DNA of 64,000 bases from CANLBN01 sp034111645. Its GTDB lineage: Bacteria; Pseudomonadota; Gammaproteobacteria; Pseudomonadales; Cellvibrionaceae. This document shows positions 45,871-55,388 of the stretch, piece after piece. The stretch lies in NCBI GenBank assembly GCA_034111645.1, contig JAWUWW010000050.1, positions 1 through 64,000 of the forward strand. Reading direction: 5' to 3'. The position numbers and the translations under genes are program-made. Every line of letters starts with the position of its first letter. The stretch's first letter is position 1. The notes under the pieces are model-generated. The model worked only from the letters and a program-made list of their open reading frames with translations. It had not been told where the DNA came from and made no database searches.

Positions 45871-48800
45871 TTGAAAATCATCTCTATTTTGTTGATGGCG
45901 ATGGCTTATTTTTTTTCTCCAAATGCGATGGCAAAAGAATTACAGCAAATATTTATACTTCATTCTTATAGTCAGTATTATCCTTGGACTCATTCTCAAA
46001 ATGATAGCTTCGTATCGATTTTAAATGATGATGAGGCAGAGACAATTATTTTTAATACTGAACATCTCGATACAAAGCGATTAAATTATGATCAAGCCTA
46101 CAAAGAGATGTTTGGTTCATACTTAAAATCAAAGTATACAGATTACTCGCCTGCACTTATTTATGTGACAGATGATGATGCTCTAGATTTCGTTACTCGT
46201 TACCTCCCTGATAATTTCAAATCTGCGCCAGTAATGTTTTCTGGAATTAATAATTTTGGACTTATTAATTCGCTTGATACAAATAAGTTCGTAGGGGTTT
46301 TTGAAAAAAAAGAAATTTCTCCAAATTTAGATTTATTGAATATTTTAGATGAAAACATTCGAGACATATTGGTTGTTGGTGATACATCAACCACCTACGA
46401 AGCGATCAAGCGAGAAATACAAAAGACGCTGCTTACTAAACCAAAAATTAACGCTAAATTTATTGAAAATAAAAACTTAGAACTTCTTTTATCCGATATC
46501 AAAGAGCGTAGTGAAAAATACCTAATATTAACGACAGTTGGTGGCATGATAACGGCAAATGGAAAAGTTGCTCAGCTTACGGAAGTTCTCAATAAAATTG
46601 TTGCTTTAGACAAATTTATAATTATTAGTATGGAAGATGCTTATTTGATTGACGGCATACTAGGAGGATATGTCACAAATGGAGCGAAGCAGGGCGAGCA
46701 AGCCGGACTTTTAGCCAAAGCTTATCTTTCAGGGCAGCCCATCGGTAGTCTATCGATGATAACAGATCATATGAATACTTATATTTTTGATTATCAAGTG
46801 CTGTCTAAATATCAATTTACTTTGCCTGAGCATATTAAAGCAGTTGCACAAATTATTAATCAGCCAGTCTATTGGTATGAGCGTTTTAAAAATTTGATTA
46901 TTAGTCTTTTAATATTGTTAACAATATTGATATTGCTGCTGCTCATTAGCTTTATTTGGACATTATCAAGAAAAAATAAACAAATTATCTCCCATGCCAA
47001 AGTTATTGAAACAAAAGAGCAACTAGAAATAGAGCGATTGCAAAAAGTTGAAACCTACCAAGATGCATTGGTTGAATTATCAAAGGGTAATTTTGAGCGA
47101 CTAGAGGATGAATTTGAACACGTTACTAAGCTATCTTCAGAGACGCTAGGCATTCAACAAGTAGGCATTTGGTTATACAACGATGACCGTACGGGTATTG
47201 TTTGTGAAGCGCTCTACGTTTTAGGTCGTGGTCATCAAATTGCAGGCGTAATGCTAAATAGCAAAGATTTTCCCGCATACTTTGAAGCTTTAGATTCTGG
47301 CCGGTCACTAGCTATTGATGATGTTAATACTAATCCAATTACTGCTGAACTAAACGATATATACCTGTTGCCAAATAATGTTACCTCCATGCTTGATGCG
47401 CCTATTTTTTATCAAGGTGAATGCATGGGTGTGGTATGCCATGAGCATATTGGCGACCAAAGGGATTGGACCAGGGAGGAGCAAGAGTTTGCCTGTGCCG
47501 TAGCAAAAAATGTTTCCTTGTCGCTTGAAATTTCAACGCGTAAAAATATAGAAACTCTTCTCGAATATCAGGCTTATCACGATGCTTTGACCAATCTTCC
47601 TAATCGGGTATTGTTGGTTGATAGATTAGATCAAGCAATCTTGCATGCATCCCGTAACCAAACCTTAGTCGCTATACTCTTTTTTGATTTGGATAATTTC
47701 AAAATCATCAATGACTCGTTCGGTCATGTCATGGGTGACAAAGTGCTTATTAGAATATCTGAATTATTTAAAGCAAATTTTAGAGAAATGGACACGATAG
47801 CCAGAATAGGCGGTGATGAGTTTGTGATGATCCTTCGCACTTTTGAAAACGTTAATCAGGTGACAGCCACGACAGCTTCTATTTATGATATTTTGCAAAA
47901 GCCAATGGAGATTGACGATCATGAGCTTTTCGTGACAGCCAGCATTGGCGTCAGTGTTTACCCAAACGATGGTGATACTCCCGAAATATTAATTAAAAAT
48001 GCCGACGCTGCCATGTACCACGCCAAAGAAGCGGGTAAAAATAGTTTTCAGTTTTATGCGCAGGAAATGACAGATAAGGCGATTAAACGTATCCAAATGG
48101 CGGCATCCCTACGCAAAGCTATATTAAACGAAGAATTTGTTGTTTATTATCAGCCCCAATATGATGTTGAGTTGAAAAAACTTGTAGGCTTTGAAGCGTT
48201 GGTGCGTTGGCAACATCCAGAGCATGGTTTGCTATCGCCATACGAATTTATACAAACGGCTGAAGAAATCGGTTTGATTGTGCAGATAGATCGTTACGTA
48301 ATGACTTACTCTTTAAGACTCTTTAAAAAGTGGCGTCAGCAGGGTCTAGATATAGGGACGCTAAGTTTAAATCTCTCTATGCGCCAGTTAGAAGAGGATG
48401 ATTTTTTTAAAGAAGTATCTATTTGCTTGCAAACTAATAATTTTCTTCCCGAGTGGTTGCGTTTTGAGGTAACGGAAAGCAGCATTATGAAAAATCCCCC
48501 AAAGGCGATTGACCTCTTAAAGCAACTTAGCAACTTAGGAATCAGTATCGCCATTGATGATTTTGGAACAGGGTACTCTTCGCTTGGCTACTTAAAACGT
48601 TTGCCAGTCGATAAATTGAAAATCGATAAGTCTTTTGTACAGGATGTGCTTAAAGATGAAGGCGATGCACAAATTATTCAGGCGGTGATTGCACTATCAA
48701 AGAGTTTGAAATTAAAAGTAATTGCCGAAGGTGTAGAAGAGGCCGCTCAAATGGACTTTTTGTTGGCGAATGGTTGCACAGAAGTTCAGGGATATTTTTA

Positions 48801-48879
48801 TGGCAAACCAATGGACGTTGCCACAATAGAAAAATCACTACACAAAATGATCAACTTTGATCTAGATTTAGCACCTTAA
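45871..48879 (+). CDS. ABC-substrate-binding/GAF/GGDEF/EAL c-di-GMP protein
   Basis: 1002-residue membrane sensor starting at a TTG with TAGGAG seven bases upstream. Domains in order: signal peptide or anchor (1-21); periplasmic ABC_sub_bind-like sensor (about 25-320, IFILHSYSQYYPWTHSQNDSF); transmembrane helix (about 346-370); coiled coil; GAF domain (about 405-555); GGDEF domain with IARIGGDEFVMIL (about 645-657); EAL domain with VGFEALVRW, LSLNLSMRQL, FEVTESSI, IDDFGTGYSSL and IAEGVEE. Both catalytic sites are conserved, so it may make or degrade c-di-GMP in response to a small periplasmic ligand. It is transcribed alone. Confidence 0.93.
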   Translation: MKIISILLMAMAYFFSPNAMAKELQQIFILHSYSQYYPWTHSQNDSFVSILNDDEAETIIFNTEHLDTKRLNYDQAYKEMFGSYLKSKYTDYSPALIYVTDDDALDFVTRYLPDNFKSAPVMFSGINNFGLINSLDTNKFVGVFEKKEISPNLDLLNILDENIRDILVVGDTSTTYEAIKREIQKTLLTKPKINAKFIENKNLELLLSDIKERSEKYLILTTVGGMITANGKVAQLTEVLNKIVALDKFIIISMEDAYLIDGILGGYVTNGAKQGEQAGLLAKAYLSGQPIGSLSMITDHMNTYIFDYQVLSKYQFTLPEHIKAVAQIINQPVYWYERFKNLIISLLILLTILILLLLISFIWTLSRKNKQIISHAKVIETKEQLEIERLQKVETYQDALVELSKGNFERLEDEFEHVTKLSSETLGIQQVGIWLYNDDRTGIVCEALYVLGRGHQIAGVMLNSKDFPAYFEALDSGRSLAIDDVNTNPITAELNDIYLLPNNVTSMLDAPIFYQGECMGVVCHEHIGDQRDWTREEQEFACAVAKNVSLSLEISTRKNIETLLEYQAYHDALTNLPNRVLLVDRLDQAILHASRNQTLVAILFFDLDNFKIINDSFGHVMGDKVLIRISELFKANFREMDTIARIGGDEFVMILRTFENVNQVTATTASIYDILQKPMEIDDHELFVTASIGVSVYPNDGDTPEILIKNADAAMYHAKEAGKNSFQFYAQEMTDKAIKRIQMAASLRKAILNEEFVVYYQPQYDVELKKLVGFEALVRWQHPEHGLLSPYEFIQTAEEIGLIVQIDRYVMTYSLRLFKKWRQQGLDIGTLSLNLSMRQLEEDDFFKEVSICLQTNNFLPEWLRFEVTESSIMKNPPKAIDLLKQLSNLGISIAIDDFGTGYSSLGYLKRLPVDKLKIDKSFVQDVLKDEGDAQIIQAVIALSKSLKLKVIAEGVEEAAQMDFLLANGCTEVQGYFYGKPMDVATIEKSLHKMINFDLDLAP

Positions 48880-48985
48880 AATAATAGCTTGTGCCGTTAA
48901 ACAGTATCAGATTATGAAGATCTTAAATACACCCTTTGTACTCTGAACATTAACTTTTCGGCGATCTTGAGGTAGTGTTTTGTAT

Positions 48986-50057
48986 TTATACAAATTCCTT
49001 AATATCGGATAATTCAACTCTTTGCCAAAGACAATCAGACAAGGCTTGGGAACTAGCCCATTGATTAGTGTTTAGACCCTTAATAATCCAATCGACAATA
49101 GCTGAGGCAACGTCCGGATAGATAATACGCTTACCTTCAAAGTCACCTAACCAAGCCTCTAGTATTTTAGGGTCTAGGTTGTGCATGCTCATGCCTAAAT
49201 TGAGTTGCTCTAATGCCTTTGCATTAGAGCAACTCAATTTGTCCAGCAAGAGGTTTTACAAGTATTTTTTTACCCAGATGGATTGCTTCGCTACTGAGTT
49301 CAAACCCTGCATTACTGATAACCCCATTACAACTTGCGAGATCTTCTTTAAAAGTTTCTCGGCTCAGCCGACAGAATTTAATATGGGGTAAGTCGCTAGA
49401 GCTATTGATAATATCCTCACCAAAATTACCATATACATAAAAGATATAATCGCTAAAAGGCGCAATCAAGTGAATGATATCTTCGGGGCTTTCAAAACCT
49501 AAATAGACAACAATTTTATTGTTAATCACTTTTAAAGGCTTTGAATGGGTTTGTGCAATAGGGGGTAATATCGATTGACCAAAGTGATGCCAATGCAGAC
49601 CAAGCTCTACCTTAGCGGGTGCAAAATATTGCATAAAAAGACGCGTTAAAAAATTATCCCCAGCTTTAGGAATTTTATGACCAAACGCGTATTGATGACC
49701 AATAGCAACAGAATTTTTGCGCTGTGCGCGCGCGGACCAAGCACTAATGGGTTCAAAGTCAGTTAAGATTAAATCATACTGACTTAGGTCAAGTGCACGG
49801 ATATCTCTATAAAGCTGTCTAATGTTACTTTTTTTGAGTGTAGCAATAGGCGCAATAGAACCTGATTTAGTGATAAATGTTAAGCCTTGATAACACGCAT
49901 AATTACCAAATTCTTCCATATCAAACAAATCTTCTTGCTTGCGCCCACTAAACATAAAGTCGACTTCAAGTTTGTTGTTTTTAAAAGCCTGGTTCATTGC
50001 GCGAGCGCGTGTGATATGACCGTTTCCTGTCGCTTGTACACCATATAAGATTTTCAC
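48986..50057 (-). pseudogene. MJ1255/VC2487-type glycosyltransferase, disrupted by a palindrome-associated frameshift
   Basis: The first 277 codons (MKILYGVQATGNGHITRARAMNQAF...) carry the glycosyltransferase pattern of this family, including SGRKQEDLFD and NGVISNAGFELSSEAIHLGKKILVKPLAGQIE, then stop at LL-TAA. The expected continuation SNAKALEQLNLGMSMHNLDPKILEAWL lies in another frame up to 48986. The break coincides with a perfect inverted repeat (49197-49216/49221-49240). Relatives read GQxEQLSNAxALEQLGLG here, so the ancestral sequence was probably an imperfect palindrome that was converted to a perfect one with loss of two bases. The intact protein would have about 357 residues. Confidence 0.8.
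49197..49240. repeat. Perfect inverted repeat, 20-bp arms, 4-bp loop
   Basis: The left arm 49197-49216 is the exact reverse complement of 49221-49240, with CTTT between. It lies inside the glycosyltransferase coding region, exactly at its frameshift, so it is unlikely to be a terminator. Confidence 0.97.
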
Positions 50058-50155
50058 AAAAGCGCCTGTCTCGATAGTTTATGTAAATTAGTGGATGTAA
50101 AAAGTAGATGCTTGGAGTAAAGAAAATAGTTAATATCAAAGTTGTATCACAATCC

Positions 50156-50670
50156 TTACGCCAGAAGGTACAAGCTGTATTGACTGATAGTAAAACCAAG
50201 AAGTGCGCCGGCTATGGTGTCGGTAGGGAAGTGAACACCAAGCATCACTCTCGATACGCCAACATTTATAGCCCACACTAAAAGTGGAATTAAAAGAATA
50301 GGGTAGAAGTAACTTAACAATCCCATGGTTAAAAAAGCCGCTGAGGTGTGACCAGAGGGAAAGCTAAATTGATCAGAGGCTTGTATAACACTCTGGTATC
50401 CGGGAATAGCTTGTTGAGGACGATTGCGTTTAAGTTTATTTTTTAAGTAAAAGTATAATGAGCGCTCGATAAAAAACTAACTGCAAATACTTTAAGTGCT
50501 AGCCATTGTTCAAACACAACGAAAAGTGAATTTATCAAAAGGTATAAATGGCCATCGGCACTACTAGAAATCCACCGATATAATCGCACAATCAGCTTCC
50601 GATATTTACGCTGTAGGCACCATTTAAAAGTTATTAGGTCAATGCTATGGATAGTTTGCAATAATTTCAT
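50156..50670 (-). pseudogene. PAP2-family phosphatase, frameshifted
   Basis: The start MKLLQTIHSIDLITFKWCLQ leads to a stop after 75 codons. Adding one T to the T6 run (AAAAAA at 50471-50476 on the plus strand) restores a 171-residue protein. The PAP2 signature is then complete: KNKLKRNRPQQA (KxxxxxxRP), FSFPSGHTSAA (PSGH) and SRVMLGVHFPTD (SRxxxxxHxxxD). The protein would be a membrane phosphatase acting on lipid phosphates or undecaprenyl pyrophosphate. As read, the catalytic part is not translated. Confidence 0.85.
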
Positions 50671-50853
50671 CGCGATTAGCCCAATGTTTAATCATTGAGT
50701 TGACACGTTACGCTATGTTTATGTCAATTTGGTGACAAAACAAATATTGTTGATCTCTACAACAAATCTAGTGCTGCTATATGCTGCAATGATATGATTT
50801 GCAGTAGATATAAAAAATAATACGTTTTAATTAGATTCAAGGGGACGCGACCG

Positions 50854-51471
50854 GTGCATAATCAAATAAAAGTAATGCTTGAGCTTCAAAATGCAATGAA
50901 TACAAAGGTTCATAGTGAGTGGCGTGAACAAGATTTTGAATGGTATCGAGCAATCTGGATCGAATCTGCAGAGTTGATGGATCACTATGGCTGGAAGTGG
51001 TGGAAGCACCAAAAACCTGATGTCGAGCAAGTAAAGCTTGAACTAATAGACATATGGCATTTTGGATTAAGTATATTGCTAGCCAACAAAATCTCAATCG
51101 AATCTATTTCAGAGCAGATTAGTAATGCCTTTCAAATCGATAAAGCTGATGATTTTAAGACCGCTTTAGAATCTTTCACTGCACATACATTGAACGAAAA
51201 AGATTTTTCTGTGAGCTTATTTGTAACTTTGCTTAAAGGCATGGATATGACCTTTGAAGACCTTTACTCGGGCTATGTGGGTAAAAATGTGCTTAATTTC
51301 TTTCGGCAAGATCATGGTTATCAAGATGGTAGTTATAAAAAAATATGGGATGGTCGAGAGGACAATGTGCACCTCGTAGAGCTAGTAGCAGAGCTAGATA
51401 TTAGCGATGCTCAATTTAGCGCTAAACTCTATCAATCGCTAAAAATTCGTTATGAAATGGACATATCTTAA
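50854..51471 (+). CDS. Dimeric all-alpha dUTP diphosphatase
   Basis: 205 residues of the dUTPase_2/MazG-like superfamily, hydrolysing dUTP (and dUDP) to dUMP. Mg-binding motifs: WIESAELMDHYGWKWWK (about 35-51, E-x-x-E-x-x-D) and VKLELIDIWHFGLS (about 61-74, E-x-x-D). The C-terminal KNVLNFFRQDHGYQDGSYKKIWDGREDN region matches this subfamily, common in marine gammaproteobacteria. The start is a GTG; AAGGGG lies about ten bases upstream. An ATG seven codons later is an alternative. Confidence 0.88.
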   Translation: MHNQIKVMLELQNAMNTKVHSEWREQDFEWYRAIWIESAELMDHYGWKWWKHQKPDVEQVKLELIDIWHFGLSILLANKISIESISEQISNAFQIDKADDFKTALESFTAHTLNEKDFSVSLFVTLLKGMDMTFEDLYSGYVGKNVLNFFRQDHGYQDGSYKKIWDGREDNVHLVELVAELDISDAQFSAKLYQSLKIRYEMDIS

Positions 51472-51649
51472 GTTGATTACTCAAACCTGATGAAATTAAT
51501 ATAAAAAACACTATAATGCCTATCCTTAGACGGTCAAGAATCACTTTTATAAATATAACAATTACTACTCTTTTATAGGGTTTATTAATACCATTTATCA
51601 ACAAATAGGTATTAATGAAGTCTTTTTATGACATTACTGGAGAAACAAC

Positions 51650-52630
51650 GTGAAAGCACCTGTACGAGTTGCCATTACTGGCGCGGCTGGACAAATTAGT
51701 TATTCTTTATTATTCCGTATTGCTGCGGGTCAAATGTTAGGTGATGATCAGCCTGTTATCCTTCAATTACTTGAAATTACGCCTGCATTAAATGCACTTA
51801 AGGGTGTAGCTATGGAGCTAGACGATTGCGCTTTTCCATTGTTAGCCGGTATTGTTCAAACTGATGACGCTAATGTTGCGTTTAAAGATGCAGATTACGC
51901 ATTACTAGTAGGTGCACGTCCTCGTGGCCCGGGTATGGAGCGTAAAGATTTATTAGAGGCAAACGCTGCGATCTTTAGTGTCCAAGGTGAAGCAATAAAT
52001 GCGGTTGCATCGCGTGACATTAAAGTATTAGTTGTTGGTAACCCAGCAAATACCAATGCTGTTATTACTCAGCGCAATGCGCCAGATATTAACCCACGTA
52101 ACTTCACAGCAATGACACGTCTAGATCACAATCGTGCACTCACTCAGTTGGCTCAAAAAACCAACGTCAGCATTAATAACATCACTAAAGTATTAATTTG
52201 GGGTAATCACTCCGCGACTCAATATCCAGACATTCATAATGCGCTAGTTGATGGTAAGCCAGCAATGGATTTGATTGAACAAACTTGGTACGAGCAAGAC
52301 TTTATTCCTACCGTACAAAAACGTGGCGCCGCAATTATCGATGCGCGCGGTGCATCTTCAGCAGCTTCTGCAGCTAATGCTGCAGTTGATCATATTCGTA
52401 CATGGGTATCAGGTACAGAAGACGGTAACTGGACTAGTATGGGTGTTTATAGTGATGGTAGCTATGGCATTGAAAAAGGCTTAATTTACTCATTTCCATG
52501 CGTTTGTAAAAATGGCGATTGGGAAATTGTTCAAGGTTTAGAGATTAATGATTTCTCTCGCGGCAAAATGTCTGCGACAGAAAAAGAGCTTGCAGAAGAG
52601 CGTGATGCAGTGGCACATCTTCTTCCATAA
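51650..52630 (+). CDS. mdh: Malate dehydrogenase
   Basis: 326 residues; NAD-dependent malate to oxaloacetate, TCA cycle, cytoplasm. The start is a GTG after CTGGAG. NAD-binding VAITGAAGQISYSLLFRIA (6-24), substrate Arg loop GARPRGPGMERKDLL (about 88-102), VVGNPANTNA, and catalytic region TRLDHNRA and IWGNHSATQYPD with the active-site His. This is the cytosolic-type (TIGR01759-like) MDH, distinct from the E. coli form. A rho-independent terminator follows. Confidence 0.97.
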   Translation: MKAPVRVAITGAAGQISYSLLFRIAAGQMLGDDQPVILQLLEITPALNALKGVAMELDDCAFPLLAGIVQTDDANVAFKDADYALLVGARPRGPGMERKDLLEANAAIFSVQGEAINAVASRDIKVLVVGNPANTNAVITQRNAPDINPRNFTAMTRLDHNRALTQLAQKTNVSINNITKVLIWGNHSATQYPDIHNALVDGKPAMDLIEQTWYEQDFIPTVQKRGAAIIDARGASSAASAANAAVDHIRTWVSGTEDGNWTSMGVYSDGSYGIEKGLIYSFPCVCKNGDWEIVQGLEINDFSRGKMSATEKELAEERDAVAHLLP

Positions 52631-52683
52631 CGGCGGGTCATACTAGCCTAGCGACTAATGCTAGCTAGAATGTCAAACCTATA

Positions 52684-52708
52684 AACGCGGGCACAGCTCG
52701 CGTTTTTT
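52684..52708 (+). terminator. Terminator of mdh
   Basis: AACGCG...CGCGTT stem around GGCACAGCT, followed by TTTTTT, 55 bp after the mdh stop. Confidence 0.88.
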
Positions 52709-52808
52709 ATATCTTCTAGATTTTATATGCGCTAGGTTTATGTAAAACAACAAAGCGCTTTGTATTTCACCCGAATTATTTTAAACACTCATATGAGGTT
52801 ATAATTTT

Positions 52809-53282
52809 ATGGCACATCCAAAAGTTGGCAAAAAGGCACCTGCGTTTACTCTTAAGAATCAGCGCGGGGAAAAAGTTAGCCTGAAAGATTATGCGGGTAA
52901 AAAAAATGTTGTGATTTATTTTTATCCTAAAGCAATGACTCCAGGCTGCACTACTCAAGCGTGTGGTATTCGCGATAGCCAAAAAGAATTAGCCGAGCGC
53001 GATACCGTTGTTTTTGGGGTGAGTCCAGATCCTGTTGAGCGCCTACAAAAATTTATTGATAAGCAAGATTTGAACTTTGATTTACTCTCGGACGAGGACC
53101 ATGCATTAGCCGAAAAATACGGAGTATGGGACCTTAAAAAGTTTATGGGCAAAGAATTTATGGGGATTGTGCGCACGACTTTTATCATCAATAAAGAATC
53201 GAGCTTAATAGGGGTGATGGACTCATTCAAAACAAAAACACATCATGATGATCTATTAGCCTTTCTAGATCAGCACATATAA
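52809..53282 (+). CDS. bcp: Thioredoxin-dependent peroxiredoxin (Bcp type)
   Basis: 157 residues reducing peroxides. VGKKAPAFTLKNQRG at the N-terminus, then FYPKAMTPGCTTQACGIRD (about 41-59), where the peroxidatic Cys is in PGCT and the resolving Cys five residues on (CTTQAC), the alpha-helical Bcp arrangement. GVSPDPVERLQKF and RTTFIINKE are also conserved. Ala-Met replaces the usual Asp-Asn/Asp-Asp in YPKxxTPGC. It is a single gene downstream of mdh. Confidence 0.94.
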   Translation: MAHPKVGKKAPAFTLKNQRGEKVSLKDYAGKKNVVIYFYPKAMTPGCTTQACGIRDSQKELAERDTVVFGVSPDPVERLQKFIDKQDLNFDLLSDEDHALAEKYGVWDLKKFMGKEFMGIVRTTFIINKESSLIGVMDSFKTKTHHDDLLAFLDQHI

Positions 53283-53619
53283 GCTTTTTAGTTGACTAGG
53301 CTATAAAAATTTCGCAATTATATTTAATAAATCATTTAAAAACAATGATTAATAATGCTAAATTAAAGCGAAATATAGGCTTATTCGGCAAGTGCTTGTT
53401 AATTAAGCCGTTTCTTTCATGGTTTGCTAGTCTATTTATCCTTTAATGTTTCGAGCCAAGCATTGTTGTTGTGTGCATAATGATTGATAGCAAACTCTAA
53501 AAACGTTAAAGTAGCACCTTAATTTAGATCCATTATTATTTATTAGCTAAACCTTAATAAATCGTCACAACAATTAACTATAACCAAGCTTTACATAGAT
53601 AAATTACACAAGGGGTTTT
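53283..53619. other. Intergenic region before yajC
   Basis: About 340 AT-rich bases. No tgt or other gene is seen where the usual tgt-yajC order would place one. It should contain the yajC promoter. Confidence 0.5.
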
Positions 53620-53946
53620 ATGTCTTTTTTTATTCCTAACGCATACGCACAATCAAGTTCGCCTGTTGGCGATGGTATGACTAGCATTTTATTAATCGGT
53701 GGCATGTTTGTCTTGATGTATTTCATGATCATTCGTCCGCAACGCAAGCGTCAAAAAGAGCATCAATCAATTATTGAGAATGTTGCTAAAGGTGATGAAG
53801 TTGTAACCAATGGTGGTATTTTAGGTAGGGTGCTTAAAGTTGACGAAAACTATATGGTGATCGAAGTTGCTGATAAAGTTGAGCTCAAATTACAAAAAGT
53901 TGCTCTTCATGCGGTACTGCCAAAGGGTACCATTAAAGCTATTTAA
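53620..53946 (+). CDS. yajC: Preprotein translocase subunit YajC
   Basis: 108 residues with one transmembrane helix (about 21-40, SILLIGGMFVLMYFMIIRPQRKR) followed by the conserved cytoplasmic QRKRQKEHQSIIENVAKGDEVVTNGGILGRV. YajC associates with SecDF-YidC in the inner membrane. AGGGG precedes the ATG. Unusually, secD and secF do not follow; a strong terminator and an unrelated gene do. Confidence 0.96.
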   Translation: MSFFIPNAYAQSSSPVGDGMTSILLIGGMFVLMYFMIIRPQRKRQKEHQSIIENVAKGDEVVTNGGILGRVLKVDENYMVIEVADKVELKLQKVALHAVLPKGTIKAI

Positions 53947-53980
53947 TCATTTATGCCAGTTTAAGTAAGTTAAGACTCTG

Positions 53981-54017
53981 AAAAACCATGATAAGCAAGA
54001 ACTTATCATGGTTTTTT
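53981..54017 (+). terminator. Strong terminator after yajC
   Basis: A 15-bp stem (AAAAACCATGATAAG / CTTATCATGGTTTTT) with loop CAAGAA. It should stop transcription in both directions. Confidence 0.95.
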
Positions 54018-54226
54018 ACGTTTATTAGCTGATTTTTCATTAGCTATATTTTTTCTCTGATCACAGACTTACTTTAAAACCAAATCCAATTCTGCTGCTG
54101 CCAATTACTGCTCCTATGTCTACGTTTATTTAGGGTAGAATCGGTCTTCCAGATATATGACGATCATTATCGACACTAAAAACACAAGATAAATATAAAC
54201 ACTCATTGATAAAGCAGAGTTTGAAA

Positions 54227-55321
54227 ATGACCATTAACGCAGGTCACATAAATTGGCCTAACAGATTAAAGCTTGCTGCTTTGCCAACGCCGTTGCATAA
54301 GCTAGAGCGCCTATCGGCTGAATTAAAGGGCCCGAATATTTGGGTAAAACGCGATGATTTAACCGGTAGCCTTTTAAGTGGTAATAAAGTTCGAAAGTTA
54401 GAATTCACTGTTGCCGATGCGCAAGCTCAAAATAAAGATGTATTAATTACTTGTGGCGGTCTTCAGTCTAATCACGCTCGTGCTACCGCACTTGTGGGCG
54501 CACAGCTCGGGATTCCTGTTCATCTAGTGTTGCGAGGTCATCCCTCCGATATCAACAACGACGCATTTGATGGCAACTTATTGTTAGATCACTTAGCTGG
54601 TGCGAAGGTGGCATATTACGAAAAGCATGATTATCAACAAAACTTAAAAACAATACTCTGCGCAACAGAAAAGGAATATATTTTAAAAGGCTTTAAACCT
54701 CATATTATTCCCACGGGTGCCAGTGATGGTGTAGGAGTATGGGGCTATATTGCCGCTTGTGAAGAATTAGCCCAAGATTTTAAAAGCCATAATATAAAGC
54801 CAGACCTAATCGTCACTGCCACTGGCTCGGGTGGAACCCAGGCGGGGCTAACATTTGGCGCAGAGCTTTATAATTTTGGCTGTAATGTATTAGGCATGGC
54901 TGTTTGTGATAGCAATGATTACTTTAGGTGCAAAGTAGCTGCAGATATCACAGAATTCGTTGATTGGTATCAAGACCGATTTTCAGGCGTTGTATCTGAG
55001 TCAAATTCTTCGTCAAATCAGTTAGCGCAAAATCTTGCTGCCAACGCCATTGCTAATATTCAGACCAATGATGATTACATTGGCGAGGGTTACGGCATTG
55101 CGTCAGATGAAGTGTTAAAAACGATTATCAAGGTTGCTCAGCTAGAGGGGATTATCTTCGATCCTGTCTATACAGCTAAGGCGTTTCATGGCTTAATACA
55201 TCTCATCAAACAAGGGCGCTTTGAGCATTGTGAGAACATCATTTTTGTACATACGGGTGGTGGCTTTGGAGTTTTTCCTTATCGTCAAAGACTTGCTTAT
55301 TTGATGAAAACTAAAGATTAA
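54227..55321 (+). CDS. PLP-dependent ACC deaminase/D-cysteine desulfhydrase family protein
   Basis: 364 residues from the ATG at 54227 (a TTG 21 bases upstream is less likely). Fold type II PLP enzyme: PTPLHKLERLSAELKGPNIWVKRDDLTGSLLSGNKVRKLEF contains the cofactor Lys in SGNKVRKLE. CGGLQSNHARATA is the substrate loop, TATGSGGTQAGL the phosphate-binding loop, and FVHTGGGFGVF the C-terminal motif. The family cleaves D-cysteine or ACC to ammonia and a keto acid. D-cysteine desulfhydrase (DcyD-like) is the more common activity in bacteria. Confidence 0.9.
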   Translation: MTINAGHINWPNRLKLAALPTPLHKLERLSAELKGPNIWVKRDDLTGSLLSGNKVRKLEFTVADAQAQNKDVLITCGGLQSNHARATALVGAQLGIPVHLVLRGHPSDINNDAFDGNLLLDHLAGAKVAYYEKHDYQQNLKTILCATEKEYILKGFKPHIIPTGASDGVGVWGYIAACEELAQDFKSHNIKPDLIVTATGSGGTQAGLTFGAELYNFGCNVLGMAVCDSNDYFRCKVAADITEFVDWYQDRFSGVVSESNSSSNQLAQNLAANAIANIQTNDDYIGEGYGIASDEVLKTIIKVAQLEGIIFDPVYTAKAFHGLIHLIKQGRFEHCENIIFVHTGGGFGVFPYRQRLAYLMKTKD

Positions 55322-55388
55322 TAAAGCAATATAAAACAAGCACTTAAAAAACATTCTTAAAAAATAATTAAAGATAGGGGAGTTGTAA

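Noticed and set aside
49197..49240. Terminator between two minus-strand genes
   Set aside because: It lies within one disrupted coding region, with conserved family sequence on both sides, and has no T-run.
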